Shown here piece by piece: positions 56,301-62,978 of a DNA stretch of 64,000 nucleotides. Numbering within the stretch: the first letter of the stretch is position 1; each line of letters starts with the position of its first letter. Source of the DNA: Clostridia bacterium (GTDB lineage Bacteria > Bacillota > Clostridia > Christensenellales > Aristaeellaceae); contig JAFWXL010000053.1 in NCBI GenBank assembly GCA_017545905.1, forward strand, positions 25,309-89,308, read 5' to 3'. Under the pieces are notes generated by a model. The model made no database searches. It was not told where the DNA came from and saw nothing but the letters and a program-made list of their open reading frames with translations. Both the position numbers and the translations under genes were made by a program.

Positions 56301-57527
56301 CTCGGCGCCGATGGCCACTTTTCTGCTCTGGCCGCCAAACTGCACGCCCGGCACCTGAGAATACAGCAGCCTGGGCGCTGCGCCCAGCGCGACAAATTCG
56401 CTCAGATCCACCTGCAGCAGCGTGCCGCGCCACTGGCCCTTGCCCTGCCAGTCGCCGTTCCATTCCTTGCGTGCCTCAACATGGTCTTTATCTTGCAGCT
56501 GGCTTTCGGTTGCGCTTTCGCCGCTGCCTGGCACATAGTTTTCAAGTCCGTCGTAGATCACGATATCCTTGGAAGCGGTATCGAGCTGGTTATCAACCTG
56601 CAGACGGTAGGTATAGGTATTGCCCTCGTACACCGACACCTGCTCCTGATCGCCAATGCCCTGCGTCCAGATATTCACCAGATCATCCCTGACCTCTTTG
56701 GAGAAGCTGGAAACGGAAGCTGTCAGCGCGGACACAACATTGGTGCACTTTCCGTATACAAAGCGATTCTCATCCGTATTGGGATCAAGGTTGGTCAGCG
56801 CGCTGACGATATCCGCCGGCATGTCGGGCGTCTGCGTGTTGTTGCCGCTGGCCGGAGTATCCGGACAGCCCAGCTGATTTTTGATGGTGCCCAGCGTGCC
56901 GTCCGGCAGATTCTCCACCGCGGATTCAAACACGACATAGTTCGTCAGTTCCGAGCCATATTCTTCCAGATCATCCCAGGTGTATGCCGCTTCAAAGTTA
57001 AGCGTCGGCTGATCTGCATATCCGCGGCTGTTGAAGATATACTGCGGGGAGAGTTCCGCCTCCACGACGAGCAGAATGCGCCCCGTGTTGCGGTAGTTAT
57101 TCACGGTGTATACATTGGTGATGGTGTCGCCGGGGCGCAGCGCAATGGTATCCAGCAGCGGCGTCACGCGCGGCGGCAGCAGATCATACCAGACGCCGCT
57201 GGTCTGCGCGGGGATGATCCCTGCACGCACGGCATCCATGTATTCGATGTGATCCCTCAGGTTGCTCTGCGCGCTCATGATCGCCTGATAAGGGATCTTT
57301 AGGCGCGCATTTTCATTATCTGTTTTGATATCACCATGAATACGCTTATGCAGCGAAACGCCATAGTTCGCCGCCTCATAGGTGGCCAGGGAGTAATTGA
57401 ACCCTTCAAACACCGAAGTCTGCGTCGAGATATTCGTGTTATGATCCACCCAGCCATAAGCATGCATAGCGACGTCGTTTTTGAATTTGGTGGTCGGGCT
57501 CTCGCTGCGCGCAAGCATTTCCTCCAC
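47307..57527 (-). CDS. Giant surface protein, main part: Cna-B and Spy0128/FctA-like isopeptide domains, BspA-type repeats, IPDTG anchor
   Basis: These 3406 codons continue, in the same frame and one codon after a TAG, the secreted protein encoded at 57531-59507. There is no usable ribosome site of its own. In order: Cna-B-like domains, several pilin-type isopeptide domains, a cysteine-rich insert (about residues 1160-1306), a Thr-Pro linker, about 13 BspA-type leucine-rich repeats (about 1495-1840), an InlB B-repeat-like segment (about 1890-1970), then many more pilin and Cna-B domains. The C-terminus is a sorting signal: IPDTG, a hydrophobic stretch and RKK. Cross-linked domains make long stiff stalks on the cell wall. 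No sortase gene is in the window. Confidence 0.85.
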   Translation of the reverse strand: MEEMLARSESPTTKFKNDVAMHAYGWVDHNTNISTQTSVFEGFNYSLATYEAANYGVSLHKRIHGDIKTDNENARLKIPYQAIMSAQSNLRDHIEYMDAVRAGIIPAQTSGVWYDLLPPRVTPLLDTIALRPGDTITNVYTVNNYRNTGRILLVVEAELSPQYIFNSRGYADQPTLNFEAAYTWDDLEEYGSELTNYVVFESAVENLPDGTLGTIKNQLGCPDTPASGNNTQTPDMPADIVSALTNLDPNTDENRFVYGKCTNVVSALTASVSSFSKEVRDDLVNIWTQGIGDQEQVSVYEGNTYTYRLQVDNQLDTASKDIVIYDGLENYVPGSGESATESQLQDKDHVEARKEWNGDWQGKGQWRGTLLQVDLSEFVALGAAPRLLYSQVPGVQFGGQSRKVAIGAEIAAAPEMTGNYDLTDASLWTEVELDETGVWIVPETLSVTAIAIDASRTAEGQAFILRADESVSAYLQMRAPDDHGDETKFSAKGAYARSSEDPTQVDWQAAKNPANNMYAYNNATVRLTSGKAYTASDGVTETFSWTTSALIHNEYTRVGIMPETLAVKKAWVDQNNHDGMRPDSVTVTVMRRLAGSAGDAEPVIRNGEPLTVTLDDSNNWCWEFMQMDTTDENGVRWLYSFREEPVAGYTPKVQYEGVNSYTLLNVHPNEQVEISGTKQWNDDENAAGVRPSMVVITLYRDGEKIAAREVMPDRNGDWTYNFGQMDKYAYGGREYIYTIKEEYVPKYMGEANGYTQVTNTYIPVGSLEVTKTVEHATDVGEDQTFTFTLVLLEEQTDPDAPSAPLLERYPYVIMQESGGQWTEVSSGMVTSGDDVQLGHRQKLVVSDLPSESGYQVIETEAPGFTSTATGAEGVIRAGQTAHADFVNTYAATGAAQLTVSKELRGQAIRKNQFRFELVDNNPGSPDYGKVIRTARVGAPDEETGTTGGSGTEEIVSNAEAIFGQLEYTQADHGQTFHYIIQEVDGGKAGYQADPHTYNVSVSVTDNGDGTMTVTPTILNEKGEDKPGLTFENRYTASGSVTLRAWKALEGRALKEGEFTFELYQYNEKKANKLGTKIATVTNDAEGNIVFPPLEFNQKHISLDEQNAAGYTYVIREKQGSDPTVNYSNEEYLITIKVFDNGDGTLSFTQSGQKATRAYKLCTRCAGNGFTAYSVEWSSGSLTTINGAEVGIIGSQCSNPVRYASFQNLKSKILLCNECQARWAGEGYCSHCKGTGLELGETACSLYAEGYNKMVTDKYVECFWSYPSQSDGYWVHVQESDVSTEPFWRIVNNSMNICPTCYGEKEMLGELTITGSATTPVFSNTVKPGNLSVEKIVPENKGSSNSREVFTFNIELSHAVETLEYETISAVPTPTPTTTPEPTPTPTPKPELSPSPTTAPVVDGSSWYTAQDLTGKAYAMLVGGKLTFFRSSESKDPDGNTFDLGEAKRVQANDRIYYLVDETIKNVNLNQLRPWHNDCASVTAVEMKGDIKPASGAYFFNGMTNLASIDLSKLDTSAMTDMSQMFGSCSSLTSLDLKTFDTHQSEYFSSMFSGCTSLEWLNLSSFDTGKAIGMSSMFANCQTLTSLDLSSFDTSDVRGFNSMFEKCFALTSLDLKTFDTSSGTGMSKMFSECEALTSLNVRTFNTQNVTDMNRMFKYCESLTELELPGFNTQSVTYRDVNETDTGMFEMFRGCSSLKSLDLRAFNTSNVTSMIGMFKTCTALESLDLSSFRTTNVRHMQEMFRGCSSLKSLDLSSFSTTNVQTMTEMFEACESLMTLDLSSFNTVNVVDMQFMFAYCSSLTTLDIRNFDTSKMARSASCFASCPNLSTVTIGNATKFNKDHNNAWPRDPNINNINNRYTGKWVKLDDDAASPLTGVEVFTQGGHAGTWTWETVSYTLNFDANEGAGSMPSKKVTVGDAYSFNPVEFTRYAHELVSFTDGTKTYPVIDDMVTIPANSGYVKDQVVTLVAQWKKVEPTRSEDGRTITVSLEAGESILLKNLPAGTTYKVSEVVPKGWLLLESSGDAGEIVPLETSEAVFTNEYSLQKASVTLKAQKLLDGKAPDPDQEYTFVLKKGSEVLQTVTSIGSEISFKPIVYTALNPARHYYTIIEVVDEEKRDPNINYDDTHYNVEVQLVGTNATTFDYTSVTYKKNDQEVDLPVFNNTTKTGSLQISKSISGETAAAKNQAFTMALSFTDSKYRPWSGELTMGTQTLTVTNGQANVSLQGCQSVTLTGIPAGVHYKAQETGTYPGWTLDENVYTGTIQANVTDTVAFANTYAASGRISLQARKALIGRELEAGEFTFNLHRYDENAADKRGEWISTVTNNANGTILFDLPTYGEEGTWMYVITETESTDPTDPTIVSSKEKVFVTVTAEDKEGKGELDTATYRRQDETTGNAEFRTFINRVKTGELSISKEVLNAPTNAQKEFAFTLTMTDASGKPITGEYSMGEGMLTLDEAGSASLTLEDGETVIVSGLPHGANYSIVEAQAPGFTQSASGAAGNIVMGQTANAVFTNTYSAQGEYTLSASKVLTGRDLVDGEFEFVLTDENGKQLMTAVNNTQGKIAFPALQFTEADVGTKTYTISEKKDGAPGVTYDETVYTVRLTITDNGDGTLTVTDDLNDSIQFHNTYSDKTSISVEKVWQDEDNKLGIRPASITAELYRNAEKVDAVTLNEGCGWKHTFANLLAFDEDGVPYVYDVREVPVVGYVGASATEGSETTITNVVLGVLDVSKSVVNGSQIKDFTFTVALTQVGAPVTGAFTIEKAGERETITANAAGELTFTLKHGETARLIGLPIGVKYSVAEQQEPGYTQSFSGESGTILRGEAHQAAFVNTYAASGSVTFAGTKRMTGRELTAKDVFTFTISEGDKLIAEAKNDAQGKIKYPSIAYTLSDVGSHTYTVKESSESGAGVTVDDREYTVTVEVSDNGDGTLKATPSENSTELNFVNTYEAAGTLTLTARKTVNGESPAHGQVFEFILSDENGETKTVCNELSEIVFPELRYTLNDVGRHVYTVREKNVEQDIFVLDTSVYTVTVDVSDAGDGTLNVYHVITLDGEAVDSIAFDNLYLETLSITKTVQGCVTEETFTITVHVFNTDGSVSHKIFPYTIGDVSGRLISGEPVLLAHGQTMIIDGLIPGMHYEVEEAEDPRFRITMNGLDSNRVEGEVVQGGNHVDIVNRLITTVFQVRKVWRGDEGDGIILTLYANGEKLDPQPNCERSGNVYAYSNLPLYDASGLPIIYSAKETYMDGYLTIYNNIEPYKEATSEIYHGGTIINKAIRSFSVQKVWRGLGDGPKPEIKLTLYCNGEIMNRKTPKPDSEGWYHYHNLPVAVDGKLAKYSVVEEPMAGYVPFYTNHGEPGECAYDGGVITNVVIPDTGDETPLKLLTAMLSLAVAWMLVRKKTRVRSK
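52010..53040 (-). repeat. BspA-type leucine-rich repeat array inside the giant surface protein
   Basis: About 13 tandem units of roughly 75 bp encode the pattern MF..C.SL.SLDLSSF.T..V..M. The DNA units are similar enough (for example the two GGCTGGAACAACCCCTGAAC stretches near 52290 and 52443) to allow recombination. One unit (about 52470-52500) carries an insertion. The family is common in surface proteins of gut and oral bacteria and is linked to binding of host or bacterial surfaces. Confidence 0.85.
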
Positions 57528-57530
57528 GAT

Positions 57531-59507
57531 CTAGCGCACGCGGTCAGATGCCTTCATGATGATCGTCGGATATACGCGCCACTCGATCATGGCGGTATCA
57601 CAGTGCTCCGCCATCTTTCCATCAAAGACGTTGCTGGTAAAGGTATGGCGCACGTCCGTCACGTTCTGCGGGAAGAACACCGTCATCGCGCCGGTGGTGA
57701 TGTTCTGCGCCACATCCACAAACCTGAATTCGCCCAGGCCATCTGCGCCCCAGGTCGCCCTAGCGGCCTTACGCCATTCGCTCTCGCCCTTCACCTTATA
57801 CTCGATGATCAGATCCGGCGTGGGCAGCGTATTATCCGTTACGTAGGCAAACGTGCCATCGCTCCACTTGGCATAGCGCTGCTTGGTCGGCACAGAGATG
57901 CGCAGGCTTCTGAATTCAAAATCCTCGCTGGTCAGTTCCTGCTCCTCAAAGTTGAAGAAGGTCCTGAAATCCTCCGTAACTTGCGTCCAGCCCAGCTTGC
58001 CGAAGTCGCTGGCATCAAGGCCCAGGCTCTCCAGATCCGCATTGATGGCGGCGTCATTCAGCTGCTCGTAGGAAAAGCCCTTCGTTTTCTCTGTCGTCCA
58101 CGGATAACCATAGCCCGTAGATTCCACGATGAAATCCATCTCTACGTCTTGACCGTTTTCCAGCAGATTCAGCGCATAGCCATACGTCCAATCTTTCCGG
58201 TTGACGGCATGCGTCCATTTGCTCACCTCGAACGCACCGACCGGCCTGACCCACGCAATCGGCGAATAGATAATCTCCGCGCTGTCCTTCCAGCTCGTGA
58301 CCACCCGATCATCCCCGTCGACAGCCTTGTCAGACTCCGTCAGGATCCATTTCACGTTGTTATTAAGTCTGTATTCCTTCTGCTCCTGTATGGGCGCAGC
58401 AACTTCAAAAGCGTCCTTTCGATACGCAGACCACAGCTCCAGCATCTGGTTATACTGATATCCATACGACGTGGACTTCGTGTGATCCACAACATTGATG
58501 GTATAGCTTCCGTCCGTCTCAGCAACAAAATCATAATCATCGCTGCCCAGGAAAATGCCCTTCGTGGCAAACGTCAGTTCTTCGTTCTCGCCAACCAGAT
58601 AGGCGTCGCTCAGCACATCCTGAATCTTCAGGGAATACGGCTGATTGTTCGATTTGGAGGGATAGGTGTACCAGCGGACATAGATATAGTCATCCGGATC
58701 TTTGTTCTCTTCAGGAAGTCTGGCAATCAGCTTTTCGCTCAGGCCGGGATTCATTTCAAACAAATCGCCGCCCTTATGCGCGCTCAGAATCTCCGCCTTG
58801 GTATCCACCTGGGCGGTCAGCACATTGCTGGTCATCGGGATTGTATTGCCCTGATGGGTGGTCACCTCGACGTCCACCGTAATGGGAAGGCTTTCGCTCA
58901 TATCCACAATGTCGATGGGCCTGATTCCGCGGATGGCCACCTCGATAGACACGCTGGTCGCTGCACTGAGGGTACGGGTATTGGTCAGCACATAGTTATC
59001 GCCGACAAGCTGCCAGTTGAAATCCGCCTTCGTTGACGGCGCAGCCGGATATGGGATTTCCATATAGCCCAGCAGATTGGCATCATCCGGCACGCCCGCC
59101 CTTTCGCTGCCTGTGCCCTCATATGTACGGGCACGCCACACCTTTGCAGGGATGGTAATCGTAATATCTCCGGGCGCATAGTTATACTGGCCCGACATCG
59201 ACGTTTCGATCCTGTATATCATCGGCAGCTCTGCGTTGTCCGTTGCAGACAGATACAAATGCTCAGCCGTCGTCTCCGGTGCGTCAGCGCCCGCAGCCGT
59301 CTTTGTACTGTCGTGCGTGATCCACTGCACTGTGAGCGCTTCGATGGTCGTTCCATCCAGGCTGTTGCCGATGTTCTCGTCGCTCTCGGCAAACGCCATA
59401 CCCCATGATGCAAATCCCGCTGTGTTCAGACAAAGCAACATGGCAGCCATGCACAGCCACTTTGTCAGCCCGATTCCCATCTTGTTCAGCATTTTCGTTT
59501 TCAGCAC
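57531..59507 (-). CDS. Giant surface protein, N-terminal part with signal peptide (ends at in-frame TAG)
   Basis: These are 658 codons starting at GTG (59505-59507) with AGGGGA 8 nt upstream. A signal peptide (hydrophobic stretch about residues 14-40, cleavage near FAES) is followed by beta-rich adhesin-type domains. The frame ends at TAG (57531-57533), and the same frame continues from the next codon for 3406 more codons to the wall anchor. Read as one gene the product would be about 4067 residues. As it stands, this part would be secreted without any anchor. A premature stop, a programmed read-through and an amber-suppressing code are all possible. Confidence 0.8.
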   Translation of the reverse strand: MLKTKMLNKMGIGLTKWLCMAAMLLCLNTAGFASWGMAFAESDENIGNSLDGTTIEALTVQWITHDSTKTAAGADAPETTAEHLYLSATDNAELPMIYRIETSMSGQYNYAPGDITITIPAKVWRARTYEGTGSERAGVPDDANLLGYMEIPYPAAPSTKADFNWQLVGDNYVLTNTRTLSAATSVSIEVAIRGIRPIDIVDMSESLPITVDVEVTTHQGNTIPMTSNVLTAQVDTKAEILSAHKGGDLFEMNPGLSEKLIARLPEENKDPDDYIYVRWYTYPSKSNNQPYSLKIQDVLSDAYLVGENEELTFATKGIFLGSDDYDFVAETDGSYTINVVDHTKSTSYGYQYNQMLELWSAYRKDAFEVAAPIQEQKEYRLNNNVKWILTESDKAVDGDDRVVTSWKDSAEIIYSPIAWVRPVGAFEVSKWTHAVNRKDWTYGYALNLLENGQDVEMDFIVESTGYGYPWTTEKTKGFSYEQLNDAAINADLESLGLDASDFGKLGWTQVTEDFRTFFNFEEQELTSEDFEFRSLRISVPTKQRYAKWSDGTFAYVTDNTLPTPDLIIEYKVKGESEWRKAARATWGADGLGEFRFVDVAQNITTGAMTVFFPQNVTDVRHTFTSNVFDGKMAEHCDTAMIEWRVYPTIIMKASDRVR

Positions 59508-59929
59508 ACCGATTTCCCCTATCTTTCGTTACGTAAGTTCTCTTTCAGTATCTATTTTCGCTCGCATCTCGCCTCGGTCAATGCAAACGCATATAAACCA
59601 GTCAAAGATACCCGATTTTCCAAATGGGTACACTTCCCAAGTATATCTATATACAATACATTATATATTAATCCACCGCGAATGTCTACATTTATGTTAT
59701 ATCATCCTTGTCCTGAATCGACATCCTATTTATCCGATGATCCCACCACACAATTTGAGTTTCTGCTCTTATACAATGAGGAAGACCTATCCAGCGACAA
59801 TATGGAAACATGTCATTTTCTCTGCAAGGTCTATGCAACGCAGAAAAAATCTTCTATACTTAAGATAGATTACAATGAACATCCAAGGCAGCGATCTTTC
59901 AGTGACGTATCAGAGCGAAAGGAAATCAT
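59508..59929. promoter_or_regulatory. AT-rich divergent intergenic region
   Basis: This stretch separates the surface-protein gene (minus) from the ADP-ribose module (plus). It holds several TATA-rich segments around 59640-59675 that suit -10 boxes in both directions, but no clean -35/-10 pair could be assigned. The second half may code for a short leader gene (59682-59933). Confidence 0.4.
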
Positions 59930-59933
59930 ATGA
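59682..59933 (+). CDS. Possible small protein coupled to the next gene
   Basis: This 83-codon open frame has a TGA stop overlapping the ATG of the next gene (ATGA), the arrangement of translationally coupled genes. It lacks a clear ribosome site and I do not recognise the sequence (it contains TQFEFLLLYNEED). It could be a real small partner, the tail of a lost gene, or chance. Confidence 0.3.
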   Translation: MSTFMLYHPCPESTSYLSDDPTTQFEFLLLYNEEDLSSDNMETCHFLCKVYATQKKSSILKIDYNEHPRQRSFSDVSERKEII

Positions 59934-61033
59934 ATATAGACAACCTCCAAGTGCTGTTCGAAAACTACATGGCGAACTTTGATCTAATCAACAGCCCTAA
60001 GCATAATGAGAATTACAAATGGGAAGCCATTGAACAAGTTCAAAGAGAATGGGATATCGATGCAGAGAACATCTCAGAGATGATCAAGCGAGCTTTCTGC
60101 AAATCCTTTAATCTGATCAATAATCGCATTGTTCAGCCTGTTTCGGGTATCGTTGCCCTGGCAAAGGTCGAACCTGAAACAATAAGAGCCGCCTTCAAAG
60201 AATTGCTGAAAGAGGATTGTGGCGATATTGATGCAAGGCAGGGACGTATACTCAGTTTCCTGGATACTTGCAACGCTCTGCTGGAAAAGCACTATCCCGG
60301 AAAATGGAAATACGTGCAGGATATGCGTTCTGTAATTGACTATCTCGCGATGATCAAGCCTGCTGAAAACTATTTGTTTAAAGCGATGACGGCTCATTAT
60401 TTTGCGAAATACATGGAATATGGCAACGATATCGGAGCAGGCCAAACCTTTAAGCTCAGGAACTATTATGAGATGTGCGATCAGCTTGTTCAGCAGATTG
60501 CGAATCATTCGGGGCTGCTCAAGATTGATGATGGCAGAACTCCGAAGTGGAAAGATCCCAGCCATCATGTATTGGCGTATGATCTGATTTACTGCCTGGG
60601 TGTATATGGCTTCACGAATGGCATGAAGATGCCTGTATCAAAAAAGAAGCATTCTCCAGCCAAGCAAAGCGCTTGCCGAGAAGAAATGACGCAGGCGCTT
60701 CAGCAGGAAATAGACGTCCTTCAGGATCAGATCGATGCGCTGGTCACTTCGCTGAGTGGTATGCTGAAATGGGATTTCACTGGCCAAACATTGAAGACAA
60801 AGGCATTTGGAGTCGTGGATATCCATCGGCAAGAAGGCAGATATGTGTATTTCACTGTCCAGGGAGCGGAGAAGAAATTCTCGATACCAGACAGTATTGC
60901 TGGAGGCTTTCTGATTCCGGAGGATACAGAGATCATAAAATCCTGTAAGCAGGAAATGGATTTGCTCAAGCAGATCGATGCTCTTGAAAAGAAGCAGAAA
61001 ATCAAGTATATGGAGATCCGACATTATCAATAA
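59930..61033 (+). CDS. Conserved-looking hypothetical protein upstream of the macro-NADAR gene
   Basis: This is 367 residues, mostly helical by appearance, with AAAGGAA before the ATG. I do not recognise the family. Notable segments are YKWEAIEQVQREWDID near the N-terminus, LINNRIVQPVSGI, a central DARQGRILSFLD and PGKWKYVQDMRSVIDYL, then a lysine-rich linker, a coiled-coil stretch (about 245-275) and a second charged helix at the C-terminus. No membrane segment or signal peptide is present. It lies 46 nt before the macro-NADAR gene on the same strand and probably works with it. Whether it is an ADP-ribosylating enzyme, a target or a sensor cannot be told from the sequence. Confidence 0.75.
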   Translation: MNIDNLQVLFENYMANFDLINSPKHNENYKWEAIEQVQREWDIDAENISEMIKRAFCKSFNLINNRIVQPVSGIVALAKVEPETIRAAFKELLKEDCGDIDARQGRILSFLDTCNALLEKHYPGKWKYVQDMRSVIDYLAMIKPAENYLFKAMTAHYFAKYMEYGNDIGAGQTFKLRNYYEMCDQLVQQIANHSGLLKIDDGRTPKWKDPSHHVLAYDLIYCLGVYGFTNGMKMPVSKKKHSPAKQSACREEMTQALQQEIDVLQDQIDALVTSLSGMLKWDFTGQTLKTKAFGVVDIHRQEGRYVYFTVQGAEKKFSIPDSIAGGFLIPEDTEIIKSCKQEMDLLKQIDALEKKQKIKYMEIRHYQ

Positions 61034-61079
61034 ATTCTTGCTCGTACATCTGATCCGACAAACGTAAGGAGAGTTTGAT

Positions 61080-62360
61080 ATGCCAGGGAACCTTCTAATC
61101 AGCAAAACGGATATCACCAGACTTGAAGTTGACTGCATTGTCAATGCTGCCAATTCACAGTTGAAGCATGGCGGTGGTGTATGCGGTGCAATTTTCCGGG
61201 CAGCAGGTGCGCATGAACTTCAAGCTGCATGTGATGTTTACGGCAGCTGCCTCACGGGTCAAGCTGTCATGACGCCTGGATTTAACTTGAAAGCGAAATA
61301 TATCATCCACGCGGTTGGCCCCGTATGGAATAGCGGAAATCAGGGAGAAGAAGCCCTGCTTAAAAGCTGCTATCAGGCATCGCTGCGTCTTGCTATGAAG
61401 CACGGCTGTAAGACGATGGCTTTTCCGCTGATTTCTTCAGGCATCTATGGCTATCCGAAGGACAAGGCTTGGAAAGCTGCGCTTACAGCAATTCGCGATT
61501 TCCAGAAAGAGAATGCTGCCTATCCAATAGACGTCACGATGGCTGTACTGGATGAAGAGGTTTATCAAATGGGTTTGTCTTTGGTGAATAAAGAGAAATC
61601 CGATGAAAGCTTTGTCTTTTTCTGGCATGAGTATGAAGCTCATGGCTGCTTCAGCCAATGGTATCCGGCTTCGTTTGTTGTTGAGGGCATCCGTTATTGT
61701 CATGCCGAGCAGTATATGATGGCAAAAAAAGCGCTGCTATTTGGTGATTTGGAATACTATGTGCGCATCATGCATGAGACTGATCCCAAAGCATGTAAAG
61801 CTTTAGGGAAAAAGGTGCGCGGTTTTGAGGCAGATGTGTGGGATGCATGCTGTGAGGAGATCGTATATCACGCCAATCTGGCAAAATTCCAGCAGAATCC
61901 ATCGCTGAGAAAAGAACTTCTGAATACCGGTGATGCTCTGTTAGCTGAAGCCAGCCCGTTGGATAAGATATGGGGTATTGGTATTGCAGCGGATCATCCC
62001 GATAGCCAGTTTCCTGATCGCTGGAAAGGAAAGAATCTGCTGGGCAAAGCACTTACGAATGTAAGGAAGCAGCTTGTTGCCGAGCAGAAAAAAGGGCGAT
62101 TTACAAACCCATGGCTATATACGGATGCCGGACGTGAAGAAAGGCTCAGACTGGGGTGCATGAGAGCTGAGGGGATTGCGCTGCATATGCTGAAAAAGCA
62201 AAAATGGTCGGATTTGAATGCTGAAGAAACTGCGCGAGCAGAACAGATCACGTGTGAAGTGCTCAGCGAAATGAATTTCTGTAAATCAGCGGATGGTGGA
62301 TACATCGATTTTGAACAGATGGATCTTGAGCGCGGAATTGTGATTAACTACGATGATTGA
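61080..62360 (+). CDS. Macro domain-NADAR domain fusion protein
   Basis: This is 426 residues with AAGGAG upstream of the ATG. Residues about 1-170 form a macro domain: IVNAANSQLKHGGGVCGAI binds ADP-ribose, and FPLISSGIYGYP is the second loop. Residues about 178-345 form a NADAR (YbiA-like) domain: FFWHEYEAHGCFSQW, CHAEQYMMAKKAL and WKGKNLLGKAL. A further ~80-residue tail follows. Macro domains bind or remove ADP-ribose, and NADAR domains act on N-glycosidic bonds and have been linked to removal of ADP-ribose from guanine in DarT-type systems. The fusion therefore probably handles ADP-ribosylated nucleic acid or NAD metabolites. It is followed by a strong terminator. Confidence 0.9.
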   Translation: MPGNLLISKTDITRLEVDCIVNAANSQLKHGGGVCGAIFRAAGAHELQAACDVYGSCLTGQAVMTPGFNLKAKYIIHAVGPVWNSGNQGEEALLKSCYQASLRLAMKHGCKTMAFPLISSGIYGYPKDKAWKAALTAIRDFQKENAAYPIDVTMAVLDEEVYQMGLSLVNKEKSDESFVFFWHEYEAHGCFSQWYPASFVVEGIRYCHAEQYMMAKKALLFGDLEYYVRIMHETDPKACKALGKKVRGFEADVWDACCEEIVYHANLAKFQQNPSLRKELLNTGDALLAEASPLDKIWGIGIAADHPDSQFPDRWKGKNLLGKALTNVRKQLVAEQKKGRFTNPWLYTDAGREERLRLGCMRAEGIALHMLKKQKWSDLNAEETARAEQITCEVLSEMNFCKSADGGYIDFEQMDLERGIVINYDD

Positions 62361-62442
62361 TATGCGGATGACAATTGAGATGCTGCTTCGTGCGCTCTGC
62401 CGAGCGAAGCGAGGCAAAAAACTCCCCGCCCGAAAACTATAT

Positions 62443-62480
62443 ATGCCGGAAGCAGAATAATCTGCCTCCGGCATTTTTTA
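62443..62480 (+). terminator. Terminator of the ADP-ribose module
   Basis: The stem ATGCCGGA.GCAGA pairs with TCTGC.TCCGGCAT (one mismatch), with a 4-nt loop followed by a TTTTTT run. It lies about 80 nt after the macro-NADAR stop. Confidence 0.85.
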
Positions 62481-62485
62481 TTTCG

Positions 62486-62685
62486 TTACCACTCGCCATC
62501 AAAGGAATCTGGTATCTCTTGACTGTCAAAGAAGCTTGTATCATCTGCGATGTCTGTAGTATCTCTCGTAAATCCATCGCATGTTGCCCCGATATAGCCG
62601 CCATTGGCGCTATAAGGACCCCCATTTTTTTGCAAAAACTATGTCATTCGCTGAACCCCCGCGACCGAAGGGAGCAGCGGGGTTC
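62486..62685 (-). other. Non-coding or remnant region with a short protein-like frame and a hairpin
   Basis: On the minus strand a frame ending at TAA (62486-62488) reads protein-like for about 50 codons (GGPYSANGGYIGATCDGF, then IADDTSFFDSQEIPDSF) but has a TAG at 62639-62641, two codons after an ATG and without a ribosome site. A GAACCCC/GGGGTTC hairpin lies at 62653-62685. It may be the tail of a lost gene. From 62686 to 62978 nothing else is recognisable. Confidence 0.3.
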
Positions 62686-62978
62686 AAGCGTTGATCGGTA
62701 AGAGTGATTCTATTAACTATACTCTTTATCTTCTTCCTCTTCTTTCACACAGGAAGTCGCCGGAGACGCCTTGAATGAGCATATTTTGTTCTGCCCAACA
62801 GAAAATGAGCGGTCCGAAGGCAACTCATGTACCGTGTACAGGAATTACAACCATAGCATCTGAACTTGTATTCCAATACAAGTCTCCTTTCGGAAAGAAG
62901 CAGCTTATCCTCTCCAAAAATTGGTGCAGACGCCGAAGACAAGCTCCGGCGTCTGCAAGAGAAAATAAGAAGGAAGGC

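Noticed and set aside
59236-59868. Plus-strand open frame covering the start of the surface-protein gene
   Set aside because: It is antisense to a well-supported signal peptide and has no ribosome site or recognisable domain.
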